Shown: in pieces, positions 32,513-43,301 of the stretch | Layout: each line of letters starts with the position of its first letter | Numbering within the stretch: the stretch's first letter is position 1 | Translations under genes and position numbers: made by a program | The notes under the pieces: model-generated | Databases searched by the model: none | Told to the model about the DNA's origin: nothing | Seen by the model: the letters and a program-made list of their open reading frames with translations, nothing else | Assembly: GCF_000143415.4 (NCBI RefSeq) | Contig: NW_003314428.1 | Location: 144,209 to 204,261, forward strand | From: Selaginella moellendorffii | Taxonomy: Eukaryota > Streptophyta > Lycopodiopsida > Selaginellales > Selaginellaceae | Length of the DNA: 60,053 nucleotides | Reading direction: 5' to 3'

Positions 32513-33003
32513 GGCGAAGTGAAGAGCACCCAAAGAACAAATACTGGAAGCCTTAGCCACAACTAAAAGAACAAGCCGAAGTCAAGAATCAAGGGAAAAG
32601 TCAAAAAGAAACAAAAAGAAGAAAATCGACAAAAATCTACAGCAAGAAGCATGGCAAACATGCTAGAGACCAAGCGCTTGAAGACTATGATCATCTAGTG
32701 ATCGCCCACTTCTCAGAAAGTCCAAGCATCTTCCATAACCGCCTCTTGGCGAGAGGTTGATGACAAAGAATATTCTGCATAACAGAATATTTGAAGAATC
32801 TCCGACAAGAAATCAGAGCAAGCAAATGTTAACGAGCATGAAAACATAAAGAACCCTTGAAGATTAAAGCCACCCAAGTCGCAGAAAACTTGGGGTGTGA
32901 GCGTAATCGCTTTTAGTGAGAGGTTGAAGAAAACGAATATATCAAGAATCTGCGACAAAGAAACGACTAAAGAAAAATTCTAGCAGCTGGCGATGGAGGA
33001 AGA

Positions 33004-34557
33004 ATGAAAAAGCACGACTACCCATTTGGAGATACAAGCTGTACAAGATACAAGGATTGTCTTTTGTGTGGTTTCAGAAATTGTGCAAAACCATACAAGC
33101 AATGCTATCCAAAATGGCAATGCAATACTTGCAAGCAAGCGAAAGAAAGACTCTGAATCAGGGATGAAAGTGCTACAGTAGAAGAGAGAAAGAAACGGGA
33201 AGCAATAGCCAAAGAAGATGACACTAAAAAGAGTAACGATAGTTTAGAAAAAGAAGAGAAACAAAGCTTTGGTTGCTTTCAAAAACTTCAAGAAACACTT
33301 TTGAGACTCTCTTACAAATTGTCTAGCAAATAGGAAGAATGCGAAAATGAGGAAATGTTGAAAGAAAAACATGTTTACTTCGATTTCTTTGCAACTCGAA
33401 GAACCCTGACTTGGGTGTATCGTGGACACATCTTTCAACAGACAATTATCGAATTCCTAGGCATACATAAACATGAAACTTTTCAACCATTAATGTTTGT
33501 TTTCAACACTGATTTGACGAGAGTTATAGCAGGAACAGAGTGTGGAACCATTAAACCACAAGTTCATTGGTTTGTTGACACACTTAGATTTAGGGATTTT
33601 GAAGAAAATGCAAAATTACTTTATCAACTTCTTTAAAGTCCTCTAGGTGTAACTCTACCAACAAGCACCCTTAACGAACTATACACTATAGCATATTGGC
33701 ATCGTTTAGGATGGACAAGAATAGCTGGAGAATTAAGGAATCAAGAACAAGTCAATCAACAAATTCGAATTGAGAATTTGAGTTCAAGAAACCGACGGGA
33801 ACCTCAACAACAATAAATTTTAGAAACGATTTTAAACAAGTACGACAAAGAGGATAAACAAATTCAAGTTGCCGAGTCGAGCAACCCAGTTAAAGATAAC
33901 AAAGAACTGAATATCAAAGACACCCCAGAGTTTGAGACATTTGAAGAAGCAGAATACACAGCACCAGATTACTCAAATCCAGACTCGCCAGAACAACAAC
34001 TCAACCAACAAAGTCTACAACCGCCTATGGCAATCATTAATCCGATGAGTACAATTGGAAGCATGGTTACATATCCAATTTTCACAGGAAGTAAGACAGA
34101 AGATTCAGAATTACATGTAAAACAATTCAACCAGATTGTCAAAATGAACAATCAAGAACAGCATCAAGACATACTTTTCCCATACACACTTAAAGGAAAA
34201 GCTCTTGAGTGGTATAATACTCTAGAGGATTTTGTACCACATGATGAGAAACTTGAACAATTCAAGGAACAATTACCAGCTGGAGGAACACCAGAGGAGC
34301 ATTATGAGCACATTAAGAATATAAAACAGCAACCAAGGGAAGGAATTCAAGACTATACTAGACGATTCAAATTACATGCAAAGAAATGTAAAGATCTCAT
34401 TACTGACAAAGGCAAGAGTTTGTCTTATATACAAGGATTACGAGAAGCCTATCGCAACATGATTGCATTGGCTGATACACCAGATGAAGAAAGTGTTGAT
34501 GCACTATCTCAAGGAATCTTAAAACTAAAACGAAGGACATTCTGTTTCAGACTGTAA
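33004..34557 (+). pseudogene. gag of the gypsy element with a Cys-rich N-terminal module
   Basis: One reading frame runs from ATG (33004) to 34557, interrupted by stops at about 33154, 33331, 33634 and 33814. The first 50 codons hold seven cysteines (CTRYKDCLLCGFRNC, then KQC, WQC, NTC), like a zinc-binding module. The segment 33355-33636 is a globular part of unknown fold. The segment 34027-34557 is a typical retrotransposon gag (capsid) domain with FPYTLKGKALEWYNTL. The frame is lost inside a truncated first zinc knuckle (remnant GHSVSDC) and continues one frame over. Gag forms the virus-like particle; this copy cannot make an intact one. Confidence 0.75.
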
Positions 34558-35164
34558 ATTCCAATTACCCAAATGTCAAATTTGTGATAGAGAAGGACAT
34601 ATAGCCAAGAATTGTCGATATAGGAATATCACCGAAGTTTCAAAAGTAGAAAATGTTCAACGAGGAACACCACGACAAAATTATCAAGGAAACAACAATC
34701 AAGAACAGAGACCACCAAGAAACTATTATTATCAAGATAATCAACAATATAATCAAGGATATAATCGTGGATATAATCCCCCACAAAATCAAGACTATAA
34801 TCAAGGACAAAATGATTATAGAAGCAATTACAACCAACAACGATACAATGGACACCAAAACAATTATCAACGTCCACAATGGAACAACTACAACCAAAGC
34901 CAACAAAGGCAATATAACAATTACAACAATCAAGCCTTGCAACAGCATTATCAACCAAGACAAAATCGACCGCAAGAAAATCAAATTCGACAACAATACA
35001 ATGCACAAAACCAAAGAGTCAATCAACCTCCTGCTGGAAGACCACCAGCAGCACGAGTAGTTCAACCAGAAGTTGAAGAACAACTAATGACTGAAGAACT
35101 AGAAGTTTTGGCAATCACTAGAACACAATATGAATGTCAACAACCTGATAATTATGAAGAATAA
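34558..35164 (+). pseudogene. Nucleocapsid-like CCHC knuckle and Q/N-rich tail
   Basis: In the same frame as the pol ORF, CQICDREGHIAKNC (34574-34615) is a CX2CX4HX4C zinc knuckle. About 180 residues rich in Asn, Gln, Tyr and Arg follow (NNNQEQRPPRNYYYQD and similar), ending at a stop at 35162. This tail would bind RNA. Antisense frames over this stretch appear hydrophobic only because of the base composition. Confidence 0.75.
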
Positions 35165-37627
35165 GATGAAAGTGATGACGCGATAGAAATCGAGAATACC
35201 GAGTGGAAAAAGAGTAAGAAAATACTTAACACCATTCAACAAGAGCTTCGAAACAAAGATCCCGAAATTATTAATGATCAAATATACAATCAAGACGACC
35301 AAACTCAAGTATTAAGCTTTACTCAAGATGAGCATACAACCATTGTTGAGCACATACTACAGCAGGGAATTACTTTAACCCTACAGCAAATACTGCAAAT
35401 AGCACCATATATGAAAGACCAAATCTTGAAGATCTGTAATCGAAGGATCCCTGAAGCTTGCACACAAGAAAAACACCAATCTCAACCAACACAACAAGAA
35501 CAAGCTGAAAGAATCCAACCTGGTGATTATGATGATAATGTACCTTGTATCAACGTACACATCGGCAAAAATCATATTGAAAGAGTTATCCTTGATGGAG
35601 GTTCTGGGGTTAATATCATCGAATATGCACTATGCAAAGCTTTAGGATTGGGCAATATACAAGCTACACCATTCAATGTACGCATGGCTGATCAAAGAGT
35701 TGTCAGACCAGCAGGCATCATTCGTGATGTCTCTATGACAGTCAAAGGACATAAATTTAAAGTTAACTTTGTTGTGTTAAAAATGCCAATTGAAGAATCT
35801 TCTTACGAAATCTTGTTAGGCAGACCTTGGCTTAACAAAGCTGTTTCTGCACAGTATTGGATGGAACATGAGATATGTATCCAATCCCAACAAGGACAAA
35901 CTAAAATATCAACATTGACAAGCAAGAAAATCTCAAGAAGTTTCCGACCAACACAAGTTCAAGAATACAATTGGCAAGAAGGCTTAGACAATCTTGAAGA
36001 AGCTAAATTATTTGAAGCATATCTTGAACTTAAGGCAATTCAAGAAATTGACCTCAACAGGATACTCCCTATAACCAAGTGTCAAGACTATGAAGATTCA
36101 AAACAACCTCATTTAAAGAAGAAACATACAACAAAAACTACCGTACAAAAAGCAAGACCAGCGATACAACCCGAAAAACTACAAACTACAGAATATCACC
36201 TAGATATACAAGACAAATCCGCACTCACCACTGAAAATCAAGAATTCAAACTTTGCGTAAATATCAATGACGATATTGAAGAATTAAATCTAGGGGTTCC
36301 CTCAAACCCACAAAACATCTTAATAGCTACACAACTCGACAAACCATTTAAACTTGAGGCTATTACACTCCTTACTAAGTATAAAGATGTCTTTGCGTGG
36401 TCATATAAAGACCTCAAGGGTATACCACCTGAATTATGTACACATCAAATCGAATTACTTCCAGGAGTTCGACCCATTAAACAAACTGCTTATCGGATGA
36501 ATCCAACATTTGCTGAGAAAGTAAAAGCTGAAATTAACAAGCTCCTTGAAGTAGGATTCATATATCCAATACAAAATGCCCAATGGCTATCACCTTTAGT
36601 CATTGTACCCAAGAAAAATGGGAAATTACGTATCTATGTAAACTACAAGAAGTTAAATGATGCCACAACGAAAGATGCCTTTCCCATCCCATTTTCAAAT
36701 GAAATACTTGATGCCGTTGCCGGACATGAGATGTACTCATTTCTTGACGGTTTTTCAGGCTACAATCAAGTACATCTAGCTGTCAAGGATCAACATAAAA
36801 CAGCTTTCATAAGTCCATGGGGAGCATACACATACATGCGAATGCCATTTGGATTAACCAATGCCCCATTTACATTTCAACGGATCATTACCGATACCTT
36901 CCAAGATTATCTCACAGATTTCATGCGAGTCTTTATGGATGACTTTAGTGTCTTTAGACCTAAAGACAAACACCTTGAATACCTCGAGAAATGTTTTATC
37001 AAATGCAGACAAAACCAAGTTGCTCTGAATCCTGAAAAATGCACTTTCTTTGTTAAATCAGGCATACTATTTGGCCACATTGTTTCCACTCAAGGCATTC
37101 AAATCGATAAAGCTAAAACAGACGTCATTATGAAAATGCAACCACCTTATGATCTTAAAAGCTTGCGTAGTTTTCTGGGCAAGATGGGTTACCATAGAAG
37201 ATTTATCAAGGACTATGCCCAAGTCGCTACACCATTAACTAAGTTACTTAAGAAAGACAAATTCTATCACTGGACTCAAGAATGTCAGCAAGCATTCTTG
37301 ATACTTAAAGAAAAACTTACACAGGCACCAATTCTAGTCCAACCAAACTGGACTCAAGAATTTCTTGTACAAGTTGATGCTTCTGACTATGCGCTAGGAG
37401 CAATTCTGTGCCAAAGAAAAGATGATCATCGTGATCACCCAATATATTATGCAAGTCGACGACTTTCTCCACCTGAAATGAATTATACAACCACAGAAAA
37501 AGAAGCCTTAGGCATGATATATGCCTTGACCAAATTCCGACATTATTTACTTTCCAACAAAGTCAAAATATTCGTTGATCATCAAGCATTGATTCATCTA
37601 CTCAACAAACCCATCCTTAGCGGATGA
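35165..37627 (+). pseudogene. Protease, reverse transcriptase and RNase H of the gypsy element
   Basis: The frame is open from 35165 to the TGA at 37625, with a Met at 35411 giving 738 residues. Relative to that Met, the aspartic protease has its active-site DGGSG at 62-66 and later ILLGRPW. RT spans about 320-560 with WLSPLVIVPKKNGKLR, MPFGLTNAPFTFQ and the catalytic FMDD box (FMDD instead of YxDD, as in Athila/Tat relatives). RNase H starts at VDASDYALGAILCQ and includes YTTTEKEALGMIYAL. The TGA falls just before IARWFLLLQEFNFEI, which continues in the same frame. All catalytic motifs I can see look intact, so the damage is recent. Confidence 0.9.
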
Positions 37628-38658
37628 ATAGCAAGATGGTTTTTGTTATTACAAGAATTCAATTTTGAAATAGTTCACAAACCAGGCAAATACCATGAAC
37701 AAACTGATCATCTCAGTAGAATTACAACTGGAGAAAATATACAAGACCCCAATGATTACCTGATTCACATCTTTTTAAGATTACCACCCACGATACACTT
37801 CAAGAAATCTTTAATTATTTAACAACTACAACAGTTCCCACATCATGTACCACGCAAGATCAAAGGAAACAATTTGTCTTGAGGACATGATGATACTCAG
37901 TCGTCGGAGGAAGACTCTATAGAATTGGACATGATAATATATTAAGAAGATGTGTACGTTCACAAGAAGAGATACACACGTTACTAGAAGAAGCCTATGC
38001 AGGTTGCTCTGGAGGGCATTTTGCAGAAGAAATTACAGCAAGGAAAATATTGCAAGCAGGCCTATGGTGGCCTATATTATGGAAAGACACTTCATAGTTT
38101 TGTCAAACTTGTGATATTTGTCAGCGTACACAATTTCCACCCAAGAAACAAACACAAGAACTGAATCCGACTATAGCAATGGAACCTTTCCAAAGATGGG
38201 GCCTAGATTTTGTAGGACCCATACAAAAGAGCAGAAATGGAAATCAATATATTTTGGTAGCAACAGATTATATGACAAAATGGGCAGAAGCCCAACCACT
38301 CAAGAAAGCGACAGCAAAGAATACAGCAAAGTTTCTTTATGAAATGATTATCACAAGATATGGACTACCTCGAGAAATAGTAATGGATAGAGGAACACAT
38401 TTCCTCAATGAAACAATCAAGATTTTACTAGACGAATTTTTCATCAAACATAAGAAATCTACACCATATTATCCACAAGGTAACGGCCAAGCCGAATCCA
38501 CAAACAAAACACTCAAGAATATACTGAAGAAAATAGTGCAAACCAATCTTAAAGATTGGGATAATTGAGTGTATGATGCTCTTTGGGCTTATAGAACAGC
38601 ATATAAAGTTTCAACAAATTCAACTCCATTCAAATTAGCTTATGGACTTGAAGCTTTG
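37628..38658 (+). pseudogene. Integrase of the gypsy element, first part
   Basis: After the RNase H end (HKPGKYHEQTDHLSRI) the frame shifts between about 37800 and 37920. Then come the zinc-binding HHCC region (GGHFAEE ... CQTCDICQ, with a stop at 38096) and the catalytic core DDE: D in LDFVGPI (38200), D in VMDRGTHF (38380), E in GQAESTN (38487). A further stop is at 38566. The core ends at AYGLEAL, where the 1458-bp insertion begins. Deleting the insertion plus one CTTTG copy restores the frame into LTPLEYTVPSLR at 40122. Confidence 0.85.
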
Positions 38659-40116
38659 TGTAAGCTCCTGAGTTTGGACTTCCCGGGAGGTCACCCAGCC
38701 CAGTACTATTCAAACCCAAGGACGCTTAACTCCAATTATCCCAAGACCCTTAACCGATTGGAAAAGAGGGGTGCACTCTTATTCATGGGCCCTTTCCCTC
38801 TATATTTGAACCCCTATGGATCGTCTCTCGAGTCGTTCCCTTTGGTTGCTTACAATCCACCACGCTTCCCTGCAAGTTCACGCCCTCGTGAACGGAAGCT
38901 GAGAGCCGCAGCTCTCCCGAGAGCCCCGCTCTCTTGACACCCTACCCCTCGGGTGGAGCCCAGCGGGAGCAAACTGGACCAGCCAGATGTCAATCAACAT
39001 GTGGTGTGATTCCCCTAGCCACCCAACAGAGTGGGACTCAAGACCCCTCTGATACCAAATGTAAGCTCCTGGGCTGGGTGCCCTCCCGGGAAGTCCAAAC
39101 TCAGGAGCTTACATTAGTCCGAGACCGACTCGGGGACCGAGTTCGAGTCCGAGTTCGAGACCGAGTTCGAGACGGAGTTCGAGATCCGAAATCGGGTTCG
39201 AGACCGAGTCCGAGGTCGAGTCCGAGGTCGGGTCCAAGATCGGGTCCGAGATCGAGTCCGAGATCGAGTCCGAACCCGAATCCGAAGTCGGATCCGAAAT
39301 CGGGTCCGAGATCGAGCCAGAGACTAAGTCCAAATACTAATACGGGTCAAGGGGTGAAAGCCCAAAGCGTGCGTCTCCCAGGGGGGGGGGGGGCTGCAGG
39401 GGGTTCCAAAAGTATAGTAGGGATAGTGAGGTCCAGGAACTAGTTTAGAAGGGACTCTCCAGTGGGGCTCCCAAACTGACTTGAGGTTGGGACTGGGACC
39501 GAGGGGCCTTGGGTGGGAGTGAGCATGGACTTGGTTGGTGCCGGAGGGGCCATCCAAGGAAGTGCTCAAGAGCAGCTCCCACTCCCGAAAGGGAAACCGA
39601 TTGCGGTGCTCCCGGCTCAAGTGGAGTGGTGCCCCACTTGAGTACCATGCGGCTCATTGGTCCTCGCCCTTCCTAGGGGCTTGGGCCTTCCTTCGGGATG
39701 GAAGTGGGGGGCGAGAGGTACCCATACCGGGCCGCTAGGCCACGGTGTTTCGCCTCGGCGTCCTGAAGCAAGTGTTGCACTCAAGACTTGGGATTTAGAG
39801 GGTCCCATGATCAAGTCTTGTGGTACCAAAGGATGTTAGGAACCTGGAAGCTTGGTGTGCTTGGCTGCTTGTGCTTGCGGGGAGTGTAGCCGAACCTTAA
39901 GTCCAATCTAACCCGGGGAGGGGGATTGGGAGTGATTTGGGAATCCGTGGATGGTGGCTAACACTCCATTGCTCGTGCAGTGAGTAGCTGAGACCAAGTA
40001 GGAGCTGGTACCATAGGCGAGAACCTTGGCAAGGGAACTTAGCAAAAGCCAAGGCGGTGTTGGACGGATAGGCGAGGTAAGCTGGCAAATTGGAAAGGAA
40101 AAATTTGTGGCTTACA
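38659..40116 (-). mobile_element. Composite nested insertion (TRIM B plus family C LTR)
   Basis: The insertion starts TGTAAGCTCC and ends GTGGCTTACA (7-bp inverted termini) and has a perfect CTTTG duplication (38654-38658 and 40117-40121). On the plus strand the parts are an inverted family B LTR (38659-38854), inverted TRIM interior with primer site complement ending 39059, a 54-bp palindrome-ended piece (39060-39113), a GAGTCC-type array (39115-39350), and a family C LTR body to 40116. It is non-coding. The duplication implies that the whole block integrated at once, or that the TRIM later landed exactly at the left end of a family C solo LTR. Confidence 0.75.
39060..39113. repeat. 54-bp segment with perfect 12-bp inverted ends
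   Basis: TGTAAGCTCCTG at the left is the exact reverse complement of CAGGAGCTTACA at the right. The middle is part of the family B LTR in plus orientation, whereas the flanking TRIM part is inverted. It looks like a head-to-head join of two LTR ends. Confidence 0.8.
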
Positions 40117-41012
40117 CTTTGACACCACTAGAATATACTGTACCATCCTTGAGAATGGCAATTCAGCTGCAAATTAATCAAGAAGAATCAATCAAGAAAA
40201 GATTGGCTATGCTAGAAAAGTTAGATGAAGAAAGATTATATGCTTTATGGACAATTGAAGCCATACAAGCAAGGAGAAAAGCTTATCACGATAGAAAACA
40301 GACTAAAAAGAAAACTGATAGATTTGAAGTTGGAAATTTTGTTCTATGGTATAGAGGAAATGTTGACAAAATCGGAGGCAAATTGGTACATCAATGGGAA
40401 GGACCATTCAAGATCACAAGTATGCAAACACCTGGCACAGCTCATTTAGCAACACTTGATGATGAAGAAATACAAATAGTTAATCTCAACAAATTGAGAA
40501 AATATCAAGAACCAAGTATAGCGTATATGCTAGCCAAGCACACCATGCTGGAATTGATTACCAATGAAACCGAAACAATATACGTTGTCCACAAAACAAG
40601 TCCACAACGATTACAAACAACTATACTCAAGCAAAGACTTAGTAAAAATGCAAGAACACAATATGAACAAAACAAAACAGAGTTAGCCCTAACCCTGACG
40701 GCAAGGAAGCGCGCGCTGGAACATCACAAGGGTAAGCTTGAGTTGCAAGCAAATCTTGAGATCACAAGAGTGCTAGAGAGTGATCGTCAGCTAGGTGCTT
40801 TCACCCATCTCAAACGAGTGCATCAGATTCTAAGAAACACACCAATCGAGAGAAACAACAAGAAAGCAAGTAGGAAAGCAAGTAGAAAAGAGAGTGCCCA
40901 CAAAAGAAGCAAGAAGAGTGTGTTCACGAGAATAGAAAGAGCACTCATATCTTTTCCTCTATTTGCATCACAGGAACAAGAGCATTCTCAACAGCACCAA
41001 AGAGTCGACACA
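40117..41012 (+). pseudogene. Integrase C-terminus and linker of the gypsy element
   Basis: The frame resumes at LTPLEYTVPSLR (40122) and is open without stops to 42689. RKAYHDRKQTKKK, FEVGNFVLWYRG and HQWEGPFKITSM form the GPY/F-type C-terminal module of Ty3/gypsy integrases, followed by NLNKLRKYQEP. About 150 further residues of basic linker (NNKKASRKASRKESAHKR) lead to a pyrimidine stretch and CAG|G at 40971-40973, which resembles a 3' splice site just before the extra ORF. Confidence 0.8.
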
Positions 41013-42689
41013 ATGCGAACCAAGCAAACATCCCAGGCAGAAACCGTCATCCTTTCTCAAAATCTCGAGTGGCAATTCAATGACGATGTCAAGAGTTGGA
41101 CTCGCACTCACGGACTTTGCAACTTTGCAGAACGAATGGAAGGGTATCTCATGAATCAAGTGAGCAACGAGAAGGCTCACTTGATGGCTCTCGCCACTGG
41201 CCAGATTGGACTTAAAGATTCGGAGGTGGCAGCAGCTCTATGTCTCCCAGACGAAGGCGAGCCAGTCTCTGCTCCACGCACATGGGCTTTAAGTCACGAC
41301 ATCATGAAAGATCCCGAGAGCTACAACTCGGCGCTTAGTTTGCAATTCTCCAATGTCAAGGACGAGCTCTACAAAATATTCAAGTTCCTTGTTCTCAACC
41401 TGGAATTTCGGAAGACTGCTACGACAGTGAGCAGATCCGTGGCCTTCATTTACGAGGATCTTCAAGCTGGGAAGAAAGTGGATTTAGCAGGATATGTGAT
41501 CCCGAAGTTTCGCAGGGAACTTAAGAAGGTGGCAGGAGAACTCAATGTGAAGAAATGTGTGAGGACACTGGTACTACCGTATGTCCGAGCCATCATCACG
41601 CACAGAAGTCAAGCCATGGGGATCTACAGTCCACCACCTCTGCTTCCGCAGCACATAGCCACAAAAAGTTCAAAACGCCATGCTGAAGAACACTTGGTGA
41701 ACACCAAGAGGAAAAAGGTCCAACAAAAGACAGTAGCAACTCCACGAAGAAAGACACAGGGACAAGGCCGAAGAAATGTTGCGCCTCCACAGATTGATAG
41801 TGACAATAGTGATGTGCAAACAATCCAGCACACGGTGCCGAGACAACAACCAACGAGAACCTCTAGATCCAAAACAAAACGGCAGCAGAGTTCGGCACCA
41901 ACACAGCCATCAACGAGGAGCTTGCAGCCTCCTAGCTCACTGCAGCCGGATTTGCCACCATCACCACCGCAGGAACCGGCACAACCTCTGTCTCCAGGTA
42001 CAACAATTCCAGTGGATGATCACATTTTGCTGATGCAGGATATTCTTGAAAATCCTGAGACAGTTACAAATCCACCATCCGTTGAGCAGGGGCACAACAC
42101 TTTTTACGAACCACCCACGGAGCAGACTGCCGAGCAACACCAGCCTCAGCAGCAGCAGCCTCCACCGTTGCAGCCCGTCAAGCAGCACCAACATTCGTTG
42201 CCACAGCCTGCTGAGCAGCCATCTTCACCACACCAGCGTGCTGAGGAGCAGCCATCTTTGCCGCAGCCAACTGAGTTACAGCAGCCAGCTGAGTCGCAAC
42301 AGACATTTGCTCCAGACACCACTACCGACAACATGCAGCCTCCTCGTTCAGCAATGCAACGCCAATTTCATCATGAGCGCGTGAACAACAAGCGCCACCA
42401 CTACAATTCGGAGCAGCAGGAGCATCATCATCAGGACCAGCAGCAGCCGAAAGTGATCCGTCCCATGCCTACAAACTTCCTGGAGCAGTACCATAACTCC
42501 AACATGGCGGTGTACACACGGGACGGAATGGAGAGCTTCTTCCGCAATGTTTTTGCACGCCCACACGAGGAGAAAATGGCGAGCATGGCTCAAGAACTCG
42601 ATCAGGTAAAGGGAATCCTTCGCACTATACAGGCTCACGGACTCCCAACACCAAACACCTGCCGAGAATCTTTCGAGTTAGCGCAGTAG
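41013..42689 (+). CDS. Extra ORF after integrase, possible plant 'transposase_32'-like domain
   Basis: From the Met at 41013 the frame is open for 558 residues and is continuous upstream with integrase. Residues about 90-190 (APRTWALSHDIMKD, VSRSVAFIYEDLQAGKKVDL, LVLPYVRAIITH) recall the helical domain found in extra ORFs of plant Athila/Tat elements and in 'putative plant transposon protein' entries. This similarity is from memory and unverified. A long Gln/Pro-rich low-complexity region (about 250-450) follows, then a C-terminal helical part. After a TAG at 42687, a coiled-coil-like LENARLTKENMELKARLQVLE continues in frame to 42857. No signal peptide or membrane segment is seen, so it is not envelope-like. 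The function is unknown. Confidence 0.6.
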   Translation: MRTKQTSQAETVILSQNLEWQFNDDVKSWTRTHGLCNFAERMEGYLMNQVSNEKAHLMALATGQIGLKDSEVAAALCLPDEGEPVSAPRTWALSHDIMKDPESYNSALSLQFSNVKDELYKIFKFLVLNLEFRKTATTVSRSVAFIYEDLQAGKKVDLAGYVIPKFRRELKKVAGELNVKKCVRTLVLPYVRAIITHRSQAMGIYSPPPLLPQHIATKSSKRHAEEHLVNTKRKKVQQKTVATPRRKTQGQGRRNVAPPQIDSDNSDVQTIQHTVPRQQPTRTSRSKTKRQQSSAPTQPSTRSLQPPSSLQPDLPPSPPQEPAQPLSPGTTIPVDDHILLMQDILENPETVTNPPSVEQGHNTFYEPPTEQTAEQHQPQQQQPPPLQPVKQHQHSLPQPAEQPSSPHQRAEEQPSLPQPTELQQPAESQQTFAPDTTTDNMQPPRSAMQRQFHHERVNNKRHHYNSEQQEHHHQDQQQPKVIRPMPTNFLEQYHNSNMAVYTRDGMESFFRNVFARPHEEKMASMAQELDQVKGILRTIQAHGLPTPNTCRESFELAQ

Positions 42690-42892
42690 TACCAACTCGA
42701 GAATGCCCGCCTCACCAAAGAGAACATGGAGCTCAAGGCCCGACTACAGGTGCTCGAGACTGCCATAAAGAACTACACCCGCGACGAGCTTGAGGATTAC
42801 GAGGAAGAACCAGAGGCTAACACCACAACTGCTACTACCACCACAATGGAAGCTTGAGCTGCAGGAGCCGCTCAACTCTAGTTGTCGGAGAG

Positions 42893-43296
42893 TAGAGAGG
42901 TACATGCATTTTGCATCGTGATTTTCGCACAAAGGCATTTCCTGAGTCAGGAATTGAGATCAGGATTTCTCCCGGTCTAAATTCTTGACTTGGATGACTG
43001 GGCATGTAGTGGTTATATAGGCTGGTGATAGCACGCCAGACCTATCCCCTTTCTGTCTTTTTATATCCTTGGCCATAATAACATACACTCCACTTGCTCA
43101 ATATCTACTCTTCTCTTCCATGCCTATCTTACTCACTGCCTTCTGGGGATCAAGGCTGTGATATATGCATCAATCTCAGCATCAACATCTTTGCAACAGC
43201 ACATGGCTAAGTATTTCTTTCCTTTTTATGTTTGGATCTAGTTTAGATTAGAGAGGATTCACAAGATCATTCTAGAGGTGATTTTGTAGTTTTCCA
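42893..43296 (+). repeat. 3' LTR of the gypsy element
   Basis: The LTR is 404 bp and matches the 5' LTR except for 7 substitutions by eye. It is preceded by GTTGTCGGAGAG, a weak polypurine tract. The GAGAT duplication follows at 43297-43301. Confidence 0.9.
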
Positions 43297-43301
43297 GAGA
43301 T

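Larger units (their letters stand above)
32087..43296 (+). mobile_element. Nearly intact Ty3/gypsy element, Athila/Tat-like (11.2 kb)
   Basis: Matching 404-bp LTRs bound the element, with GAGAT target duplications at 32082-32086 and 43297-43301. The order is LTR, primer site, gag with Cys-rich start and CCHC knuckles, PR, RT, RNase H, integrase, an extra ORF, LTR. The RT active site VFMDDFSVF and integrase phrases such as VATDYMTKWAEA and DRGTHF resemble the non-chromovirus Athila/Tat side of plant Ty3/gypsy; no chromodomain is present. A 1458-bp insertion (38659-40116) splits integrase, and a handful of stops and one frame shift break gag-pol. By eye the LTRs differ at 7 of 404 positions, so the insertion is fairly recent. 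Confidence 0.9.

Noticed and set aside
34629-35083. Antisense frames with hydrophobic, membrane-like text
   Set aside because: They mirror the Asn/Gln/Tyr-rich gag tail on the plus strand; the base composition alone gives Ile/Val/Leu on the reverse strand.
41596-42638. Antisense Cys/Val/Leu-rich frames
   Set aside because: They are the reverse of the Gln/Pro-rich CAG/CCA-type stretch of the extra ORF.
41013-42689. Envelope protein for the extra ORF
   Set aside because: No signal peptide, transmembrane segment or furin-like site is visible; the composition is soluble and Q/P-rich.
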